A DNA stretch of 64,000 nucleotides from Pseudomonas sp. PDNC002 (GTDB lineage: Bacteria; Pseudomonadota; Gammaproteobacteria; Pseudomonadales; Pseudomonadaceae), in contig NZ_CP070356.1 of assembly GCF_016919445.1 (NCBI RefSeq), positions 2,078,001 to 2,142,000 on the forward strand, written 5' to 3'. A program made the translations under genes and the position numbers. The notes below the pieces were generated by a model that ran no database searches, was not told the DNA's origin, and saw nothing but the letters and a program-made list of their open reading frames with translations. Position 1 is the first letter of the stretch, and the number at the start of each line of letters is the position of its first letter. This document shows positions 59,275-64,000 of the stretch, piece by piece.

Positions 59275-60528
59275 TTAGGCGCCGTACACCGGGAACTTGG
59301 CGCAGATGGCCTTGACCTTCTCGCGCACGCCGTCCACCACGGACTCGTCGCCCATGTTGGTCAGGATGTCGCAGATCCAGCCGGCCAGCTCGCGGCACTC
59401 GGCTTCCTTGAAGCCGCGGGTGGTGACGGCCGGGGTGCCGATGCGCAGGCCGGAGGTTACGAACGGGGAACGCGGGTCGTTCGGCACGCTGTTCTTGTTC
59501 ACGGTGATGAAGGCGCGACCCAGGGCGGCGTCGGCGTCCTTACCGGTGATGTCCTGCTTGATCAGGGACAGCAGGAACAGGTGGTTCTGGGTACCGCCGG
59601 ACACCACGTCGAAGCCGCGCTCGATGAACACGCTGGCCATGGTCTGGGCGTTCTTCAGGACCTGCTGCTGGTAGGCCTTGAACTCGGGTTGCAGGGCTTC
59701 CTTGAAGCACACGGCCTTGGCGGCGATCACGTGCTCCAGCGGGCCACCCTGGGCGCCTGGGAAGACGGCGGAGTTCAGCTTCTTCTCGATCTCTTCGTTC
59801 TTGCGAGCGAGGATCAGGCCGCCGCGCGGGCCGCGCAGGGTCTTGTGGGTAGTGGTGGTGACCACGTCGGCGAACGGCACCGGGTTCGGGTAGACGCCAG
59901 CGGCGACCAGACCGGCCACGTGGGCCATGTCGACGAACAGGTAGGCACCGACCTTGTCGGCGATGGCGCGGAAGCGGGCGAAGTCCAGCACCTGGGAGTA
60001 GGCGGAGAAGCCGGCGACGATCATCTTCGGCTTGTGCTCGACGGCCAGGCGCTCGACTTCGTCGTAGTCGATCAGGCCGGCGTCGGTGATGCCGTACTGA
60101 ACAGCGTTGTACAGCTTGCCGGAGGAGGAAACGCTGGCGCCGTGGGTCAGGTGACCGCCGTGGGCCAGGCTCATGCCCAGGATGGTGTCACCGGCCGACA
60201 GCAGGGCCAGGTAGACGGCGGCGTTGGCCTGGGAACCGGCGTGCGGCTGGACGTTGGCGTAGTCGGCGCCGAACAGTTCCTTGGCGCGGTCGATGGCCAG
60301 TTGCTCGACGACGTCGACGTACTCGCAACCACCGTAGTAGCGCTTGCCCGGGTAGCCTTCGGCGTACTTGTTGGTCAGCACCGAACCCTGGGCTTCCATC
60401 ACCGCCGGGCTGGTGTAGTTCTCGGAGGCGATGAGCTCGATGTGCTCTTCCTGGCGCTGGGCTTCCTGCTCCATCGCGGCGAAGAGTTCGGCATCGTAGC
60501 GGGCGAGGGTCAAATCACGGCTGAACAT
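59275..60528 (-). CDS. glyA: Serine hydroxymethyltransferase
   Basis: 417 residues, PLP fold type I. The N-terminal [26 protein letters not shown] region and the PLP Lys motif [16 protein letters not shown] are clear; [12 protein letters not shown] completes the active site. It converts serine + tetrahydrofolate to glycine + methylene-THF. Start 60528 follows AAGAGGA. A morA-like gene lies upstream on the same strand, as in P. aeruginosa (from recall). Confidence 0.97.
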   Translation of the reverse strand: MFSRDLTLARYDAELFAAMEQEAQRQEEHIELIASENYTSPAVMEAQGSVLTNKYAEGYPGKRYYGGCEYVDVVEQLAIDRAKELFGADYANVQPHAGSQANAAVYLALLSAGDTILGMSLAHGGHLTHGASVSSSGKLYNAVQYGITDAGLIDYDEVERLAVEHKPKMIVAGFSAYSQVLDFARFRAIADKVGAYLFVDMAHVAGLVAAGVYPNPVPFADVVTTTTHKTLRGPRGGLILARKNEEIEKKLNSAVFPGAQGGPLEHVIAAKAVCFKEALQPEFKAYQQQVLKNAQTMASVFIERGFDVVSGGTQNHLFLLSLIKQDITGKDADAALGRAFITVNKNSVPNDPRSPFVTSGLRIGTPAVTTRGFKEAECRELAGWICDILTNMGDESVVDGVREKVKAICAKFPVYGA

Positions 60529-60697
60529 GGCGGTCCTCTTAAGGATCGGGTGCTGGGGGAAAGGCGCGCATTCTAACCCAAGGCGCCGGTGCTGGCACAT
60601 GAAAGGCGGTCATGTGGCTGACAAGCGGGGCTCAAGGCGAGGGCGGAAGCGGGTTTCGGAGAGGCGGAGGCGTCGTGGCGATGTGTTGGGGGATGGA

Positions 60698-60774
60698 TTT
60701 CGCGGACAAGGTCCGCTCCTACGGGAGTCGCGAGGCACCGCTTGCCTTTCGTAGGAGCGGACCTTGTCCGCGAT
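60698..60774. repeat. REP pair, copy 4 (tail-to-tail order)
   Basis: Here the inverse arm (TTCGCGGACAAGGTCCGCTCC) comes first and the direct arm (GTAGGAGCGGACCTTGTCCG) second, the opposite order to the other three pairs. It lies in the 281-base gap between the MorA-like gene and glyA. Confidence 0.88.
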
Positions 60775-60809
60775 AGCGCCCGTAGGGCGCGCCATGATGG
60801 GCGGCGGCG

Positions 60810-63800
60810 TTATCCCAGCAGGAACAACGCATTGCTGGCGAACAGCGCGGCGAACTGGTCGGCCGGCACCGGGCGACCGAAGAGGAAGCCCTGCACCTCG
60901 TCGCAGCCGTGCTCGCGGAGGAACTCAAGCTGCTCGTGGCTCTCCACGCCTTCGGCGATCACCATCAGGTTCAGGCTGTGAGCCATGGCGATGATGGCGC
61001 GGGCGATCTGCGCATCTTGCTCGCCGTGGGGCAGGCCGTCGACGAAGCTGCGATCGATTTTCAGCACGTCGATGGGGAACTGCTTGAGGTAGTTGAGCGA
61101 GGAATACCCGGTGCCGAAGTCGTCCACCGCAATCGCCAGGCCCAGGCGTTTCAGGCCCTGAAGTATCTGCATCGCCTGGGAAACGTCGCTCATCAGGATG
61201 CTTTCGGTCAGTTCCAGCTCCAGGCACGCCGGGGCGATGCCGGTGTCCTCAAGGATGCCGGCGATGCGTTCGCCCAACTGGCCGTCGGCGAACTGCCGGG
61301 CCGAGAGGTTCACGGAAATCTTCGGCACCCGCACCTTGTCGCGGTGCCAGGCGCGCAGTTGCAGGCAGGCCTGCTCCAGCAGCCAGTCGCCGACCTGGGC
61401 GACCAGGCCGAGCTCTTCCAGCACCGGGATGAACTCCGCCGGCGGGATCAGCCCGCGCTTGGGGTGCTGCCAGCGCAACAGCGCCTCGGCACCGGTCAGG
61501 CGGCGACCGTCGCCGGTGAACTGCGGCTGATAGTGCAGGACGAACTCGTGCAGCTCGATGGCGCGGCGCAGGTCGCTTTCCAGCTCCAGACGCTCCAGGG
61601 CGCGGGCGTTCATCTCGGCCTGGTAGAACTGGAAGTTGTTCTTGCCCATTTCCTTGGCGTGGTACATCGCCGTGTCGGCGTTCTTCATCAGTTGGCTGAG
61701 CTCGGCGCCGTCCTGCGGCGAGAGCGCGACGCCGATGCTGGCGGTGACGAAGAACTCGCGGCCTTCCAGGGTGAACGGGCGGGCGAGGCTGGCGAGGATC
61801 TGCTCGGCGACCTGGATCGCCTGGTTCAGCGCGCGGTCACGGTCTTTCTGTCCGGGCAGCAGCAGGGTGAACTCGTCGCCACCCATGCGCGCCACGGTGT
61901 CGTCGTCGCTGACGCAATGGCTCAGGCGCTCGGCCACTTCCTTGAGCATGCGGTCGCCCGCGGCGTGGCCGAGGGAGTCGTTGATCGGCTTGAAGCGGTC
62001 GAGGTCGAGGAACATCAGCACGACCCACTGCTGGTGCCGTTCGGCCTGCAGCAGGGCGGTGTGCAGGCGGTCCTGGAACAGCGTGCGGTTGGGCAGGTGG
62101 GTCAGGGCATCGTAGTAGGCCAGGCGGTGGATGCGCCGCTCGCTGGCCTTGCGTTCGCTGATGTCGCTGAAGAAGCAGACGAAGCTGACCAGGTCGCCTT
62201 CCTCGTCGTGCACCGCGGTGATGCCGACCCAGCTCGGGTACAGCTCGCCGCTCTTGCGCTTCTGCAGGATCTCGCCTTCCCAGCTGCCGCTCTTGCGCAG
62301 GCTTTCCAGCACGTGCTTGAGCTGGTTGGCTTCCTGGCGGTCGGCGGTGAGCAGGCGCGGCAGCTGGTCCAGCACTTCCTCGGCGGAGTAGCCGGTGAGG
62401 CGGCTGAAGGAGTCGTTGATCTGCACGATGTAGCCGGCCGGGTCGGTGACCATGATCGCCGCCGTGGAGTGCTCGAAAACCGTTGCCGCCATGCGCATCT
62501 CGCGCTCGGCGCGGCGCTGCTGGCTGATGTCGCGGGCGACGCCGAGCAGGCCCTCGAAGCGGCCGTGGTCGTCCCACATCAGGGCGATGCGCAGCTCCAC
62601 GGGAATCTTGTGGCCGTCGGCGTGCAGGCAGTCGAGGCTGAACAGCTGCGGTTCGGCGCTCTCGCGCAACTCCGCCAGGCGCTTGGGTTCGCCGATGGCG
62701 GCCTGTACACGGTTCAGCAGCTCGTCCAGGCGCTCCAGCTGTGCCGGGTTGGCGGCTATCTGCTGAAAGCCATTGGCCAGCACCCACTCGGGACTGTAGC
62801 CGAACACCTGCTGGATCGACGGACTGATGTAGTTGAGCTGGACCTGGGCATCGGTGGAGAGGATCACGTCGCTGATGCTTTCGGCCAGCATGCGGTAGCG
62901 GCGGCCGCTCTCGCGCAGGGAGTTGTGCGCCTCGACCGTGTCGGTGATGTCCTTCGCCACGCCGATCAGGCGCGCCACGCGGCCGGAAGCGTCGCGGGTG
63001 AAGGCCTGTTCGCGGATGTCGAACCAGTGCCAGCTGCCATCGCGATGCCGCCAGCGCAGCTGGCTGTCCAGCAGCAGGCCGTCGCCCACCACCTGCTGCA
63101 GGTTGCGCACGCGCCAGTAGTACTCGACGTCGTCCGGGTGCAGGACCTTTTCCCAGAAGCGCTCGCCCATCTCGCGCAGCTCGTCGCCGCTGTAGCCGAG
63201 CTGGTGGCCGAGGTTGTGGTTGCTGAAGATCACCCGCCGCGCGGCGATGTCGTGGATATAGAGGGTATCGGGCACCGCGCGCACCGCGTCGGACCAGAAC
63301 TTCTCGCGCTCGATCAGCGACAGCTCGACCTGCTTGCGGCTGGTGATGTCCGACAGGCTGAGGGTGACGGCGTGGAAGTCCTGGATCATCTCCGGCACGC
63401 GCAGTTGCAGCCAGAGATGGCGCTCCTCGCCCTGGCGCGTGCGGATGCAGGCTTCCAGCTCGACCATGCCGTGGCCGTGCAATACCGCCTCGAGCACCTT
63501 GCTGCGCACGCCGTCCGGGCGCATGCCGGCGCTGCCGATGAGGATCTGCCAGGCCTGTTCGGTGGTGCTCACGCCCATCAGGCGCTTGGCGACATTGTTG
63601 ATCTCGGTGATACGCGCCTGGCGCAGCAGCCAGGGCAGGCGCTCGGGCTGCGAGGCGATCCAGTCGCGCAGGTCGCTCTGCCGCCGCAGGTTGAGGTCCA
63701 CCAGGCTCTGGCGCAGGGCGGAGAGGTCAAGCACGCAGAGCGCGACGCCGACGCCGTCGAAGATGTCCTGGTAGCGCCGGCGGGTCTCCTCGAGGATGTG

Positions 63801-64000
63801 CAGCGCCTGCTGTTCCTCGGTGACATCGCGCAGCACCCAGACCTGGCCGCCCTGGGGCAGGTTGCCGCGCAGTACCCAGGACTGCTCCGGCGACAGCGGG
63901 CTGTCGTCGAGCGAGTGCTGGCTGACGGCGAACAGCCGCGGCTGCCCGGTGTGATTGACCCGCACCAGCTCCGAGCCGCCATCGGCCGCGGAATCGCCGC
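60810..64000 (-). CDS. morA: MorA-like multi-PAS GGDEF-EAL cyclic-di-GMP enzyme, 5'-truncated
   Basis: About 1063 residues are visible and the frame stays open to the window end, so the N-terminus is missing. It shows at least four PAS/PAC modules, for example those containing [19 protein letters not shown], then a GGDEF domain with intact [12 protein letters not shown] and an EAL domain with [26 protein letters not shown] and KIDRSFV. Both signatures are intact, so it could make and break cyclic-di-GMP. P. aeruginosa MorA is about 1,400 residues with the same order and glyA next to it; those links support the name. Stop at 60810-60812. Confidence 0.92.
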   Translation of the reverse strand, partial: GDSAADGGSELVRVNHTGQPRLFAVSQHSLDDSPLSPEQSWVLRGNLPQGGQVWVLRDVTEEQQALHILEETRRRYQDIFDGVGVALCVLDLSALRQSLVDLNLRRQSDLRDWIASQPERLPWLLRQARITEINNVAKRLMGVSTTEQAWQILIGSAGMRPDGVRSKVLEAVLHGHGMVELEACIRTRQGEERHLWLQLRVPEMIQDFHAVTLSLSDITSRKQVELSLIEREKFWSDAVRAVPDTLYIHDIAARRVIFSNHNLGHQLGYSGDELREMGERFWEKVLHPDDVEYYWRVRNLQQVVGDGLLLDSQLRWRHRDGSWHWFDIREQAFTRDASGRVARLIGVAKDITDTVEAHNSLRESGRRYRMLAESISDVILSTDAQVQLNYISPSIQQVFGYSPEWVLANGFQQIAANPAQLERLDELLNRVQAAIGEPKRLAELRESAEPQLFSLDCLHADGHKIPVELRIALMWDDHGRFEGLLGVARDISQQRRAEREMRMAATVFEHSTAAIMVTDPAGYIVQINDSFSRLTGYSAEEVLDQLPRLLTADRQEANQLKHVLESLRKSGSWEGEILQKRKSGELYPSWVGITAVHDEEGDLVSFVCFFSDISERKASERRIHRLAYYDALTHLPNRTLFQDRLHTALLQAERHQQWVVLMFLDLDRFKPINDSLGHAAGDRMLKEVAERLSHCVSDDDTVARMGGDEFTLLLPGQKDRDRALNQAIQVAEQILASLARPFTLEGREFFVTASIGVALSPQDGAELSQLMKNADTAMYHAKEMGKNNFQFYQAEMNARALERLELESDLRRAIELHEFVLHYQPQFTGDGRRLTGAEALLRWQHPKRGLIPPAEFIPVLEELGLVAQVGDWLLEQACLQLRAWHRDKVRVPKISVNLSARQFADGQLGERIAGILEDTGIAPACLELELTESILMSDVSQAMQILQGLKRLGLAIAVDDFGTGYSSLNYLKQFPIDVLKIDRSFVDGLPHGEQDAQIARAIIAMAHSLNLMVIAEGVESHEQLEFLREHGCDEVQGFLFGRPVPADQFAALFASNALFLLG

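Overview
The window is a chromosomal segment of a high-GC gammaproteobacterium, almost certainly a Pseudomonas of the aeruginosa/citronellolis/nitroreducens type. The supporting evidence is dense GC-rich coding sequence, an AcnD/PrpF-type methylcitrate cluster, the Aat/Aau acidic amino acid system, a MorA-like protein beside glyA, and Pseudomonas-type REP and other inverted-repeat elements between genes. No rRNA, tRNA, CRISPR array, transposase, integrase or prophage gene was recognised. The content is mainly core metabolism, transport and signalling; I found no obvious defence or mobile island.

Layout. 1-5.2 kb: end of a YceK-like lipoprotein gene, an NAD(P)-binding oxidoreductase, a lipoprotein with about 11 MORN repeats fused to a caspase-like C13 peptidase domain, a PhaJ4-like enoyl-CoA hydratase, a CidA/LrgA-LrgB pair and a Lon-N domain protein. 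5.5-12.5 kb: methylcitrate operon gntR-prpB-prpC-acnD-prpF on the minus strand, with a promoter flanked by TGTCGACA operators. 12.7-18.3 kb: PmtA-like methyltransferase, a divergent NmrA-like/AraC pair, a secreted uncharacterised 574-residue protein and small conserved proteins. 18.5-26.8 kb: one regulated unit aatJ-aatQ-aatM-aatP-ggt-aauS-aauR for acidic amino acid and gamma-glutamyl peptide use, preceded by a sigma-54 promoter and upstream TTCGG-N4-CCGAA sites. 27-34 kb: PAP2 phosphatase, Ada, a periplasmic-binding-domain sensor kinase with an HD-GYP response regulator, a RIO kinase and a nucleotidyltransferase. 34.3-39 kb: EamA transporter, then the copper module cueR/copA, an unknown exported protein and copZ, with two CueR-type promoters. 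39-44 kb: a TetR repressor divergent from a two-gene RND efflux operon lacking an outer-membrane partner. 44-55.7 kb: GT-C-like membrane protein, Bcr/CflA transporter, propionyl-CoA ligase PrpE, a receiver protein lacking its phospho-acceptor Asp, YpfJ-type metalloprotease, PhzF-like isomerase, AlaC aminotransferase and several DUF proteins, including a CopG-like copper protein. 55.8-64 kb: TrmA, NCS2 purine permease, a lipoprotein, GlyA and the 5'-truncated MorA-like GGDEF-EAL protein running off the end.

How the parts work together: PrpE (47.7 kb) makes propionyl-CoA for the methylcitrate enzymes at 5.5-11.8 kb, although the loci are 36 kb apart. Ggt would release glutamate in the periplasm for AatJQMP uptake under AauSR control. 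CopA exports Cu(I), CopZ is its likely chaperone and CueR their shared switch.

Intergenic DNA carries at least three recurrent inverted-repeat families: four REP pairs, three (perhaps four) CCCTCACCCC-ended MITE-like elements, and two GGCGGATAACGC elements, plus one isolated GGGTATCGCTGCG pair. Family and synteny statements come from recall of known proteins, not from searches.
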